A stretch of 64,000 nt of DNA, taken from positions 1,442,501 to 1,506,500 of the forward strand of contig NC_090114.1 in NCBI RefSeq assembly GCF_023973825.1. The letters are read 5' to 3'. How positions within the stretch are numbered: position 1 is the stretch's first letter; each line of letters opens with the position of its first letter. The notes beneath the pieces are model-generated. The model had not been told where the DNA came from. It saw only the letters and a program-made list of their open reading frames with translations, and made no database searches. The position numbers and the translations under genes were made by a program. This DNA is from Plasmodium brasilianum (lineage: Eukaryota; Apicomplexa; Aconoidasida; Haemosporida; Plasmodiidae). Positions 39,542 to 53,727 of this stretch are shown here, in pieces.

Positions 39542-42083
39542 ACTTCATATCAGTGGTGTTATACAGACTATCAAATGATCTAGTTTATAGATATTAAAAA
39601 ATATACAAAATTCAGATAAATATACATTTCTATTAAATATGCGTAATTAAAAAGAACAAGAAAAAAAATGGCATAATTAATATATATATGTTCTTGTTTT
39701 CCACTATTTATATTTATTTGTGTGTACTTTTTTTTATATTTTGTAATAATATTATTAATTGAATTTTTTTATAACACTTTGTTTTTTTCAAAAATAATTA
39801 TAATTTTAGCAAATGATATTATTATTTTTTCCATGTGAAATAATATATTTAACTTTGATGATTAGTAAGAAATTAGGGTTCTAATAAAGTACGAGTTGCA
39901 AATGCATATTGGTAAAATATATTTATTTATTTTATTTATACTCAAAAATGGTCAAATAAATAGATTTTATGATTTGTTAAAGATTCAGATATAACAAATA
40001 TGTTATAGTTATATATAATATAAAAATAAATTTTTATTTATAGCTATAATGAATGAATTGAGAAGAAATAAATTAGCAGATAATATAGTATCCCTATGAA
40101 TTCCCCCTCATGTAATCTTGCTTTAAACCAGAATAAAATATTTTTTAGATTATTTGTTTTTTATAATAAACGATAAATAGAAAATTAAGATTATATATTA
40201 TATTATTATGCATGTACAAACTCTTTACATTCGTAATAATATTTATATATTATTATTGTATCTAATTTTTTTGTGTAACCTAATATGGAATCTGACGCAC
40301 GCAGCTTTTATCTATATAAGTTGTAGTTAATGAATATTTTGTACTTTATACTAGACAAGAATTGTATTTAAAATATACATAATTAAATTTGAATATTAAA
40401 GATATTAATAAAAGGTTTTATTAATATAATATATATTAATTATAAGAAGAATATATTAAAGTATAGATGACAAAAACTAATAATAAACGTCATTAATAAA
40501 AATGTTAATACAATTATTTATATCAAAAAAAAAAAAAAAAAAAACAGCATATAGTAATACGTTTTATGCACGAAAATTAAATTATGATTCATTTCAAAAT
40601 TTTATATCGCTATTATTAGTTGACATAATTATTAATAAAATTTTAGTTGAAGTTCCGCTAGTGTTTACATAACAACATTATTATTATTCAAACATTCAAT
40701 ATTAAAAAAAGAAATCTTATTGATATCATTATAGAATATATATAAATTATATAAAGATTAATCATTTTTGCTTTTTGCATAAGTATATGCTATTAAATTA
40801 TTTAAAAATATTTATGTATATTTTACATCATCCGATTTTTATCTGTTCGTAAAATTTTTATTTTTGTGAATTTATTTTAATTAATAAATTACTGACACAA
40901 TTTTCCTAATAAAAAATTCAAATACTACTTAAAAAAAGAATAATTTAATTAAATATTTTTTAATTTTAAATATTCATAAGACTTTATAAATATAAATTTA
41001 TTTTATTGTTAAAATTGAATAAAAATGTAGTTTATTTATTTTCTATATGATAGGAATTAAATTACAACATACAGAATAATATTTAATACGTTATAAAAAA
41101 AAAAAAAAAAAATAGAAATTTTTTATTTTTATTTTATAAGAGTAAAATATTTAAACCAATAGATTAATAATATATAACTTATTTTTTGCTATTTATTCTA
41201 TTAATATTTCTCCTTAAGATATAATTTATTAAAAAAAAAAATGAATTTAAGCATACATAAAAATTTTCATTTAGAAATAAAAGCACAAATTATATATATT
41301 TTAAAATTATCAATTTCAAAGCATATATTATAAAAATAAAAAATCAATATTTATTTACTATTAAAATATATATTTTTTTATTAATATGTTGAAAATTTTA
41401 TTTTTTTAATGTAATATAAACTATGAAAAAATTAATAGGATTGCATAGAAAATAATTCAATGAATTAAATGATATAGCACAAAAATTAGTACTTATATAT
41501 TATTTTTTTTTTTGTTAGTATTTTCACTATTACTATATTGTAGTAATTAGTATTTTATTAGCAATAAGCAATTTTTGCATAATATTATGTTTATAAAATT
41601 ATAATTATTATATGCGAAATATTAGTAAGATATTTTATTATTATCTTTATAAGTAAGGTGAAAAATTTTATATATTGTGTATGTTCTATATTCTATGTAA
41701 ACTTAATATTTAGAAATATTCATATGCCATTTTTTTTTTTTTTTTTTTTAAAGGAATAAAAAATAAAATTATTTACATGTACTAATATATAGAATAATTA
41801 ATTTATATATATTGGATAATTATTAATTAGTCCATAATACATTATGTTAATGAAAGTTATTGTTTTTATAAATTACATTAAGATAATTATTTTATAATAA
41901 ATTTTTTGGGGTATATTCCATTTTTTATATAGTAAAATGAATTATAGTTATGTACATATTATTAAGTATCTATGAAAAGATATTAAAAGAGCTTATTATA
42001 ATGTCTTTTGCAACTAGCAAAATATAGTTTTATTATTAATTTTTTTTTTAACTGAATATATTACACTATTAGTATTTTTTATC
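39542..42083. other. Intergenic; PIR 3' flank and fam 5' flank
   Basis: The first kilobase or more is paralogous to the sequence after the PIR pseudogene at 25.6 kb. An A20 tract sits near 40529. The fam upstream box recurs near 41681 (ATGTTCTATATTCTATGTAA). No gene seen. Confidence 0.55.
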
Positions 42084-42957
42084 ATGGAAGAAAACTTTAA
42101 GTTACTCATATTTACTAAAACTTTTATGTTTATGCTTTTAACTTGGATATTTCATTTTAACGATGATTTGGTATGATAATAATATAGATGCATGTATAAT
42201 TAATATTATTTACATTTTATTTTTATTAACAATTTCGTTAGTAATAAATTATTTATTCTTTTAATTTATGCATATAATATTCTTTTTTTTGTAGGGTAAC
42301 TTTTATACATATTTTTATAAGAATTATTCCTTTGACGAAAAATTATGTACAATAACTTATCGTTTACTAGCAAAACATAAACAAGGGAAGTGTTCAAATA
42401 CTAAATGGATAAATGAAGTTATACCAAATAATGGAAAGTACAAACAAAAAGATACATATAACAATGAAAAAATAACTAAAGGAAAAAGTATACGAATAGA
42501 TAAATGTTCATCAAAGTGTGGAGAAAACTATAAAGTACCTAAAAGAAATGAATTTAATATGTATACCCGTCGAAATTCATATTGTAAAAAAAGAGCATTT
42601 GACAAAATGTATTATAAAAATATAGTTAGGAATGAAGCTATTGAAGATTTTAAGTTTTTAAAAAAAAGTATTAAGTTAAAATTATTTGGGATTTTTATTT
42701 TAGGTAGCTTCCATATACTAGTTGGTACTGCATTACTTGTCTTAAAACAATTGGATTATTTGGATGCAATTGATAAACTTTTACCTATATCTGGTGAGAA
42801 TGTTTCATCAGCTGCGTTATTCTTGATATTAACATTTGTAGTTGAAGCAGCAATTTTGTATCTGAATAAAAAAGTTCTAAAATATATAAAGGCTTTAGAA
42901 AAAAAAAGTGACATTCATAATACGGCATATTCTTTATTACATAAGGTAGTTTTATAA
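42084..42957 (+). CDS. Exported two-TM protein, third fam type
   Basis: Exons 42084-42170 and 42295-42957 (intron 124 bp, acceptor TTTTTGTAG), 249 residues. Exon 1 encodes MEENFKLLIF... with hydrophobic MFMLLTWIFHF. Exon 2 contains TYRLLAKHK at the export-motif position (RLLAK at 52-56; Lys where the PEXEL has Glu). The C-terminal half matches the gene at 16.8 kb: CKKRAFDKMYYKNIVR, EDFKFLKKSIK, membrane spans near 158-180 and 201-220, and a HNTAYSLLHKV tail (237-241 for HNTAY). Same length and intron phase as that gene. No lesions. Its next neighbour (STP1) is convergent on the opposite strand. Called fam-l/fam-m-like by architecture; the subtype is not one I can name. Confidence 0.82.
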
Positions 42958-45034
42958 AAAAAATAAGATTTATAATTTCCATATTCATATATATAAATAA
43001 CAAATATATCTATAATTGTTGAAAATAAATAAAACTTCCTGTATGTAAATCGACTTATTAATGAGTTATGGTGTTAATATACACTTATTTTTATTTTATT
43101 TTTTTTGTTAATTTGAAAGTAATAGATTTTTCATTTATTATATTAATATATTTTCTTATCTAAACAGAGTATTATGGCTCATATATATATTTCTGTAACT
43201 AACAAGATTTTTTAGAAAAATATATGTGAATTTTATCAAATTAATATATAAAAGTGCAATTTGTTTAATTTCTCGATGTTATGTACCAAATTATATTTGT
43301 AGTATAAAAAATAGTACCAATTATTTTTGTTTGTGTTTTCTTATTCTTAAATAATTATCTATAGAAATGAAAAAAGTCATTATTCGTTTAAAATTAGAAA
43401 TAAATATGTTTTTTTTAGTACATTATCGAATTGAATGTATTCTTTTGTATATATATATATTTAATATAAAAGCGAATTTGCAGTTTATATTACGAAATAA
43501 GCATTACCATATATACAATATGATATATATTTATTTTAAAAAATATTTTTGATAGACATAATATATTTTTAAATAGTATAATTGTGAAGTTAAAAATATA
43601 TAGTAAAAAAATATCCTTTTATGAAGAATGCATAATTTAGGAAATATGGTTAAAATTTTAAATACACCAATGCTACTATATTTTATAATATTGGCTACAT
43701 AATTAAATATACTATTCGTTTTTAAAATGAAAAATAGAAACTTAAAAATTTTAAGAAATTGAAATATTTCTTTATTTATATACGTAAAAAAAAAAGAAAA
43801 TTTGAAGGAAAAACAATATAAGTTTAAAAAATAATTTAATCTTTAAAATGTTTTATTTTTCTTTTAATATTATGCTTTAAAATATAAATAAAAGCAATTT
43901 TTTTATTGCTGGAATAATTTATTTAAAAAAAAATAAACTATTAAACATATATTTAATTTGTATTTGACTTAAAAAAATAATTACTATAGATTAATTATGA
44001 TAGAAATATTTCAAGTTAATATTATATAAATATATCTGTGACGAAATTTTTTTTTAATATTTTTATAATTTTCTTTGTCATATAACTTATTATACAGTTA
44101 GGAATGCATATACATATATATATACAATATATTACGCTTTACGTATTATTAAACAAAAAACAAATATATTTATTTATTTAATAACTTATTAGATTAAAAA
44201 TAAGTTTATTAAACTTTATATTATATTATACATATTAGAAAGTGATATTCACCATAACATGTAACTTTGTAGCATACTGTAAAAGAAAAATAGATTAAGA
44301 ATATAATTATTGTTCTTTTTGAAGGTGCAATAAAAATATTCTTATTATAAATCATAGTAAAAATAAATTCCTGTTAATGAAAAACATTATGTTATTATGT
44401 TTATAACATTTCAGTGATAGATTACATAAATGAAGTATAAACAAATTAAATATTTAAGAAAAACATAAAAACAATTGACAAATAACATGCATATAATTAA
44501 ACGAATTTTTTTGTAGGTTACTAATCTTCTCTATAATATTATTATTTTGGGAGACTGTTTTTCAATATTTTGTATTAATCTAATATATATATATTATAAA
44601 CCAATGGGCATTTAAAATATGATATATATTTAACATATCTTAGAATTTTACGAATAAAATTAGTTATTAATGATTCAGCCAAAAAACATTACTTAAAACT
44701 TCGTGAATTAATATTCTAATAATTAGTACAAAACAATTAATTTTTTTTTTTACATGCGCATTAAAAAATTCCCATTTTTATTAATTTAAAGATTAATATA
44801 AATTTTTTCTAGATGTTCATACAGAAATAAAAAGAAATATATATGTTATGTATATCTCCTAATATGCATATTTATTTTTATATATGACTTTTGCTTATTT
44901 TATTTATATTACTCATTACATTGTTCTTTTTTGTTCCCTTATGATATCAGAGTATTTAAGAATTATCTTTCATGGACAACGGATGTTTTATCTGAAATAT
45001 CATCAGAATATATTTTGGATGCATACCTATGAAT
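42958..45034. other. Convergent intergenic region
   Basis: 3' flanks of the plus-strand fam gene and the minus-strand STP1 gene. Short ORFs only, none with recognisable features. Confidence 0.55.
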
Positions 45035-47607
45035 TTATAAGATATGAGTTCCTGATATTTCAACGGTTTTGTTTAATTTCTCATCATTAACTGTGAAATT
45101 TACATTTGCATTATCTTCACTTATCCAATCTTCTATCTCATTTCTGAGACTGTCATTTCCTATATTAGTATAGACTTCCTTATTTCGTGTATTTTTCAAG
45201 TCATTTCTGTTATATTCAATATTTTCTGTAATTTTTTGTTTTGTATCTGAATATACTTCTTTTTTCCATTCATTTAGGTTACTATCCAAATAAGATTCCC
45301 TTTTTTCAAAGTTCATCTCCTTTTTAAATTCTTCAAATATCGTCGTAAGTACTAGAATACATATATTTGTTAATAATTTTTTTTTTATATATTTATATAT
45401 TTCTTCATAATTTTCTTTGTTTTGGAATTCTTCTATATTTATTAGTGATATATAATTTTTAGTACCTTTATTTACCCATTCATCTGATATATTGTTCAAA
45501 TCCATTGCTAATAATTTGAGTGAGTCTTGTTCCATATATTGTTCTATAACATAACTCTGTTTTGATATCCACTGTTTCCATAGATCCTTTTCTTTTTCTA
45601 AAAATGGAACTTTGTGATTTTCACTAGAAAGTTTCTTATTAAATTTTTCCATTTCTTGGATGTAAGCTATTTCTCTTTTCCATTCATTTTTTAAATTATT
45701 AAACCAATCTTCTTTTTTCAGTTTATTAGAAATATTTCTATGTTTTTCCATCCATTTATTCCATAGAATACTTGATTTTTTTATATCATAGGTACATTTA
45801 ATATTTTCTGATATTTGATCGTCTTTTGTTAAATAGGGATAAGTTCTGTACTCCCTTTTTGAGAATTCATCTAGACATATTTGTAAGAATTCTTCTTTGT
45901 TACTTTGCCATTTTTCATTTATGCATTTTTCTACTACCTCCATATGTATTTCTATTATGGTCTTGGACTTGTTTATTTTTCGCTTTGATAAGTTTACATT
46001 TTTTTTAAGTTCATTTATTCTAAAATATTTTATGATTTCTTCATCATCATATATTGAGGGTGCTAATTGATCATCTGTTAAAAGATTACTTTTATTGTTA
46101 AAAAATGAAGGTACACGTAATCTAATAAATTTAACATGTCTTCGTCTTATCTTTTTTTTTTTTTTAAACATTCCTATTAAAGCGTACTATAAAAAAATTT
46201 TTTTTTATATAATAAATTATTACAGTAATAAAATATTCATATATATTTTAATATTTATTATTTATTTTACCTTAATAAAAAGGGAAAATACAATGACACA
46301 TATAACGCATATTAGAACTGGAGATATGTGTGTGACAACTGTATGCTCTTCTGAATCTGTAATTTTATATTATATATGTAAGTTATATAACATAGATATT
46401 TGAAAAATAGCAAAATAAGTAGAATTAATTGTACCTAGAATTTTAGGGTGGTTATTATTATCAGAACTTGAAGAAGGGACGGATGCTTCAGACGTTAACA
46501 GATTGGTTTCAGTAGAATGAGGTCCTAGTGACACATGAGCACCTGGAGTATGCACTATTTTATGGGCTGGTGGCAATTGTTCATTGGTTTCAGGTTCTGG
46601 TGATATATGTGAATCTTCATATTGCTTAGTTTCTATATTTTGAATTTTTATGGTATCACTTTGTGTACCTGAAGATCCATTTGATAATAGGTCTTGGAAA
46701 TTAGACTGGGATGCATTCTGAACGCCATGTTCAGTTTGAATTTCCCCTCTGAGTGAACTTTCATCAACTTCTTCCGCTTTAACATTATGATCAGGTAGAT
46801 TATAATCTGTATTATGTCTAACGTTTGGTAAAGGTGTTTCGTCTTCTTTAGATGTATGAGACGCAAGTGCATTTAAATTATTATATCTACATTCAGTAAG
46901 CATACTAAATATATTACTTCCTAGTATGTTGCATTTTTTTGTTGGAAAATGAGATGGTTGGATATTGCATTTACTTATAATGGGTTCTTTTTTATTATTA
47001 AAATAATCCTTTTTACTATTAATCCAAGAATTATATTCTTTAATTTTAAGTGCACATTCTGAATTACATTTACCTTCATCAGTATGGCCTTTTTTAAGGC
47101 AACTTATTTCATTCATTCTTGTTTCTTTTTCTTCACAGAAATCTTCTACTTCATAATTTAAATTTAGAAGTGCTAAATCCTTTTCATTCATAATCACAGG
47201 GCATCCTCCATGTTGCTTTAATTTTTCGTATTCAACTTTTATCCAATTGTATATTGTTCCTTCCCATATATCTTTTAATCTACTATAATATACTGGAGGA
47301 GATATATTATTAATTATATATTTAGCTAAATCTTGGCATCCATTCCTAAATATTTTTTATCTCTCTCCTTAATCAAGGAACTAGTTTTACTTTTTACATA
47401 TGTTTTAATGTTATTAAATTTCGATTCTCTAATGAACAAGAAATATCCAGAAGCTTGAACATTCAATTTCTAGATTCAAAAAAATTATTTAATAATTAAT
47501 ATTTACATTGGTTTTATTATCAACTTTTTATTATAAATAAAAATTTTATACATAAAAACAATAATATAAAAAATAAAGAATATTACCGGGGTAAAACATT
47601 TATCCAT
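45035..47607 (-). pseudogene. STP1: STP1 gene, likely disrupted near its start
   Basis: Four exons on the minus strand: 47607-47587 (MDKCFTP), 47470-46435, 46356-46271 and 46186-45035; about 764 residues if repaired. Exon 2 encodes the extracellular part (ASGYFLFIRESKFNNIKTY, CQDLAKYIINNISPPVYYSR, KLKQHGGCPVIMNEKD, CNSECALKIKEYNSWI) followed by a Ser/Thr/Pro-rich linker. Exon 3 encodes one membrane span (SPVLICVICVIVFSLFI). Exon 4 starts YALIGMFKKKKKIRRR and carries the Trp-rich cytoplasmic domain with repeated W motifs (ILWNKWMEKH, DWFNNLKNEWKRE, DLWKQWISKQ, LNEWKKE). Exon junction phases 0, 1, 0 all fit. Two single-base indels lie in exon 2: an extra G near 47460 and a missing A in the run at 47353-47358. 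Between them the frame is shifted, and the net frame is restored. As given, translation stops early. The rest is fully open, so this is either a very young pseudogene or sequence error. STP1 is a subtelomeric membrane protein related to SURFINs. Confidence 0.8.
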
Positions 47608-50600
47608 TATGAATATACATGTATACTGTAAATCCTAGTAAGAGTATGAGGAAAAATACAAATTTATATTTTTTATTTTATCAATATTGTAATTATAAAT
47701 TAACATATCTTAATGAAAAGAAATAAAATTACCATTTACAAGAGAATATATATATGAACTACATAATAACTGAATAAAATACTATACATTTTATATAACT
47801 CTTACCTTCCTTTAACTTAAATGAATATTTCACAACTGTAGATATATCCTAATTAAATTTTAATAGTAAATATCAGCTATGTATTTGGGTAAAAAATTCA
47901 TATTAACATCAAAAGGAAAATATTAAATAGATAACAATACATAATTACATATAAGTAACATTAATAAATAATATATATTTGAATCTATAAAAATAACATT
48001 TATGTAAGTATTGAATCTTTTCCTTAATGTTTTTTTTTATTGAACATATATATATAAATATTATTATCTGTACTAAATATAATTATATCTTTCATTTCTT
48101 TGCTTTTCAGAAAATATAATATATACAAAAAAATATTATTAGATATGATAGTATGTTTCTTTTTTATTGTAGTATTTTGTTATTTATGTTTGATATAGAA
48201 CATTATATTTTTATAATTACTTTATTATCGCATTATTAAACTTATTATATTGTATATAGAAAGGAAATTAATTATATAGATATTATTTAATTACTATAGT
48301 TTGTAAGAGTACATAGCATCAATAAGTATAAGTTACACTTAATATATTACTTATAAGTATTGCTTAAAATTTCCTTATTTGTTGTATATACTATTCCACT
48401 GAATAGTTTTATGATGAATTAATATATTATATATATATATATGTTCTGTATATGACAATTAACTTTTTTTACTATGAATAAATTTATGAAGCATACAAAT
48501 TGCTTAATCAAAAAAATGTATATTTAGGCATATTTATTAAAGAAGATATGTTTAGACAATTAATAAAAAAAATGAAAAATTTTAGGGATATAGTAAGATT
48601 AACTTTATCATATATTAAAAAAAAAGTAATATAAATTGTAATAATGTAATATAGTATTAGAATGTTATAATATTGAATGAAATAATAAACTACAGCATAA
48701 GAGAGTGAAGTCTCATAGTTATATTTATGTAATTACTTAGGCATATATTATAACAATTAGATAAAAAAAATGTTATGTTTTTTATTTTATATAATTATAG
48801 GAAAACAAAGATTTAACAAATTTTATTTGTATCATCTTAGCATTTATGTAAAAAGTGTAATTTATTATTATTAATACATTTAAATGAACAAATTAGTAAA
48901 AGAAATTATAAACAGTTTAAATGCATTAGAAACATATGTTATTCTATTATAATTTAAAAATATTTTTACTTATTTAAAATTTTTATTTGGAACTAGCACA
49001 TAAGTTATAACGAATAATAAGTATATTAGAAAAAAAGAAATTACATATTCATTATAAATAATTATAAATAATTGCTTGATATAAAAAATTAAGTTATTTT
49101 TTTAAAATTTCATCAATCTGACATACTAAAGCGTTATAGTTTTCATTTATTTTTAATATTTGAATTTATATTTATACGAATTATTTGTTTTAAAATTGTT
49201 TTTTTCTTTTAGTACCTTTCAACCTTTTCAATTTATAAAAAACTTGTTTTAAATAATAAAAATATAAGAGCGAATAAGTATAAAAATAATTTACCATATA
49301 AGATATTATAAATTAAAATATATTACTTATGAGCTAAACATAATATATAATGAACTTATAATAGTGGATAAATATGTAAGAACCAAAAATATTATTTTAT
49401 CAAATATATGAAAGCTTACTGAATATATTGACAAATTATTCTATTCAAATATATATATAACAAAATTTATTATATGCTATTTTTTTATTTAATGTTTTAT
49501 AAATATATTAAAATATTTTTTTACTTTGTTTTTGATGTATTTTTTATTATTTTATTTAAATTTATAATTACATGTATTTTATGGTTTTTCCGTTTATTAG
49601 TTACTTATGATTAGAAATAATGAAAAATTAACTAACATTTATATGAATTATTGAATATTTATTTATAATTATGGGCATAGATACTTTTTTTATTTAAAAT
49701 AAAATATTTTACATTAAAATATATATTTTTCTTATGTAAATTTTTTTACGTTAAATAATATAATATGTTGCAATATATATATAAAGCAGAACAACAAGGA
49801 AATGAAATATACGTAAAAAAAAAATTTTATTCAACTTTATTAAGTTACGATAAATAACATATTATAATTTTTTTTTATTTAATATATACGGATACACAAT
49901 ATAAGATCTCTTATACGTATTATTATAAAAAATCAGTTACATATGTAAATTTAAAGTACACATTATTTAACATTATGGCTCATAATTATACATATATTAT
50001 AACAGTGAAAGCAGCCTTAAATTATAATATACGTGAAAAATAAAATGAAAATATTTTTTTGATAAATATGATTTAATTTTATGAATACTGTTTTATTTCT
50101 ATAAATAAACATAGATTAGCATCATATTATATAAGGAACTCCTCCTCGTATGTCACATTATTCAAGATATAATAAATTATATTTATCCAGGTTTTCTGAA
50201 TTTAGGGTATGAGCTATTTTTGTTGAGTTTTAGTTAATATTATTTAATCCTATTTGATTTTATATTATAATTCTATGTACAATTTTTTTAATACCAAATT
50301 TTATAAGTATAACAATGACAATACATAATTTGAATTAGAGTTTTTATTATATATGACAATTTAATTATCCTATTATAAAAGTGAAAATTCACGAATTACT
50401 CTTGCATGAATATAAATAATATCATTATTATTAGCAGTTTTTAATCGATTCCATGAAAATTTTATTTTTCCATTATATTTAGTGATAAAGTTATGCATGT
50501 TTATTTGTTGAAATGTTCTTTTATACATATATTATATTGATTAATTTCTGATAAATATTGTATATCCTAACAATGTTAATCTTGCATAATAATATTAATA

Positions 50601-53600
50601 TTGTCTACATATTTTATATGTATATGCTTTTACGTTTTTTCTATCCCTTCTTCACAGTACGTAAATTTCAATAAAATATTTATGCATTAATTTCATTTTG
50701 TCTTTTTTTATCTAATTAAAAATGTTTATTAGCTTCTTTTTATAAGAATACACTAGAGTTCTCTCTGAATCATAGTCATATATATAATATTTTGTTCGTA
50801 ATATTATAACTAAAAAATTTATTCTCATATTTTTTCGTTTCTGTATATTTTTAAAATACACTAGAATTAACTTGTTGAAAACTATTTATGAAGAAATATA
50901 TTTATTAATGAAATTGAACAAATTGAAATTTTGTGTATCATTATATATTATATAATACCTGCTATCAGAGGAATATTTCAGATCATGTTCAGAACAATTT
51001 ATTGATATTTATTCATTTTTCTTATTATGATATTTCAAAATATTTACATTTTTTTTATTGAATACAACAGAAAAGTCTATATAAAGTAAACTACCTTTAA
51101 AAATATTACATATAAGTAAATTCAACACTGTTATAACAGTGATTTTATGTAATTAAATTAGAAAGACAAAGAACTGCTTCCTCTTTTTAGTTAGATTAAT
51201 TTATAATTTTAGAAGAATGAAAAAATAGAAAAACACTTCAATAAAGGTTAACGTAATCAATGAACATAATGATGTAAATTTATGTCCTAAGATATTATAG
51301 GGTGCTTTTTTTTGTGATAATATACACGTAATTCAGAAATTTATAGTAGATTAATTTATCTAAATAGGATATTTTAAAAACAATGTAATTTTTCAATTAG
51401 CCATATGAGTTTTATTAGTACCATATTTATTTTTAAAGTTTTGGAATTGCGCATGAAAATTATTGTCTTTTTTATAATACATTTTTATATATGGTAATAT
51501 AAGTAATAACATGTTTAAACATAGACGCATTGATTTATATATGAATATAAGAATAAATATTTTTTAAAAATAATGAGCACGTAAATTTTATTAAAAATAT
51601 AAAAAAGGGAAATATTCTAAACTGTTTTTCCTTTTTGAGATGGAAAATATATTGTTATATATAAATATATTATAGTTATATCCATATAAGCGATATATTA
51701 CATTCTTTAAAAATTTATCATTTATATGAATACATTATTCTTTGCGCGCATTTTACTATATAGATAACATAAGTATAAAATAATATTTTGAAATTTAATC
51801 TTATTTTACATTTAAGTAATTTTATGAGAATGTAATAAATATTAATAATATTTTTTATTAGAAATAAAAAATATAATATAAAAAATAAGTAAAATTTATT
51901 GACATATATAATAACATAATTCACTTGTTGAATATATATTTTAGGAGACAATTAGATGTTCAAAAAGAAAGTGAATATATTTGTATATGATTTCTAGATC
52001 TAAAAAAAATAAGTAATTTAGCGAATGCAAATATACTTTTTAGAATAAAAGATTAAATATATGTTTAATGAAAATGAATGTTGTTCAAATATAAAAGATT
52101 CATAAGTAAATTTTTCGTAATATTCTAATATAAAATACCCTTGTATTACATAATTTATTTTATAAGTTATATGTATATTATTATGAATACTTAAATTCTT
52201 TTAAAATATATTTTATAGAGAAACATTAGCTGTATGTATAAATGTGAGGCGACCAAATTATGAGAAAACGCCAAAAATATTTTATAAGTATCCTCATATA
52301 TAATGTCACTGATGTTTTATATATATTATAACAATGAAAATGAAATAATGATATTTTTTGTAAGTATAGTTTTTTGGTCTGTAATTTAATAAAGTATATT
52401 AAAGTTATCAATGTTTATTTATAGTTTTATCTATTTTCATAGACGTCATAACTATTTAAGAATAACAATACAATGTTATATCCAAGACGATTACAATAAT
52501 TGTATGAACATATTATTTTTATAATTTTCATTTTATCAGATATGAAATTTAAAAATAGAAATATTGTTGTATAATATATATTTGTTATTAAAAATATTTT
52601 TTACAATATATTATTAATATAATTATGTCGATTTATTATGCTTCATCTATGAAACTTACTCCAACCGCAGTATTTTTAGTAGAATAAATAAAAAATAATA
52701 TATTGTTTCTAGTATTATAAATAGAAAAATTATTACATCACCTACTCTAGTATATTATATTGTTATTCTTTCTAATATTATATGTATATATGGTGTAATG
52801 CTTATTATTTGTGAATTTATTTAATTTGATATATTTTTAAACTAGTGATATTGTACATAATATTTCTACAAAATTATTATTTTTAATCTCTTCGTCTGTT
52901 TTATTAATATATCAATATTTTTTTTAAATACATATAATTAATTAAAAAGAAAATTAAGAAATCAAGTAGATAAATCTATTGATTTTTTATTCTGAAATAA
53001 TTAAATGAATTTAACTTAATTAAAATATATAAGTTTCCAAAATTATGATACTAGAATAAAATGTAAATCTTCATTTGATTTTAGAATGCGTATTTCTTTA
53101 TATATTTTGTATTTCCGTGTAAATTTGCCTTTTTTTAAAAAATTATACTCAATAAAATATTTATGTACTTACAGACGAAATAATATATTTGTTATAATTA
53201 ACATAACGTATTTTTTTATTACTATAATTATTATATTATAATAATATTATTTATTAAATTACTAGTTTTAACAAAGTAAAATGTTTACAAAATTACAATT
53301 ATTAATATGATAATAATCATAACATTTGTAATAATTATATTAATGTATAGAAGTATATATAATATATATATTCTCTACAAACTGTATTGTAGATAAACTT
53401 AACATTTATATATAATAAAAAATAACATATTTATTTCTTAGTTTATTTTCAAAATTATTAATAAAATAATCATTTAATTAATAACTTAGTTTAAATAAGG
53501 AAATTATAATTTTTACATAATAATGAAGCAATTAGAATTATTTTATTTTAATGAAAGTAATTTTACATTTTATATCTGATAAAATAAAAATAGTTTTATA

Positions 53601-53727
53601 CATTTTACTATGTATTTACGGAGTAATAACAAAAATATAATTTTAACTAAATGTAACATCATTTATCTTCATAAGCATATCATTTTAATTTTAGCAACTT
53701 GATTACATAATTTAAAAAGTTTAAATG
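47608..53727. other. Long gene-free intergenic region
   Basis: About 6 kb between the STP1 start and the next fam gene, which is divergent. I found no readable family remnants on either strand. It is made of A/T tracts and short ORFs. The fam 5' flank starts near 53369 (TATTCTCTACAAACTGTATT). Confidence 0.5.

Noticed and set aside
40525..40549. A20 tract as the tail of a retroposed copy
   Set aside because: No processed-gene sequence precedes it and similar A-runs are common here; it lies within the duplicated PIR 3' flank.
45826..46008. Plus-strand ORF inside STP1 exon 4
   Set aside because: Shadow of the well-supported minus-strand Trp-rich exon.
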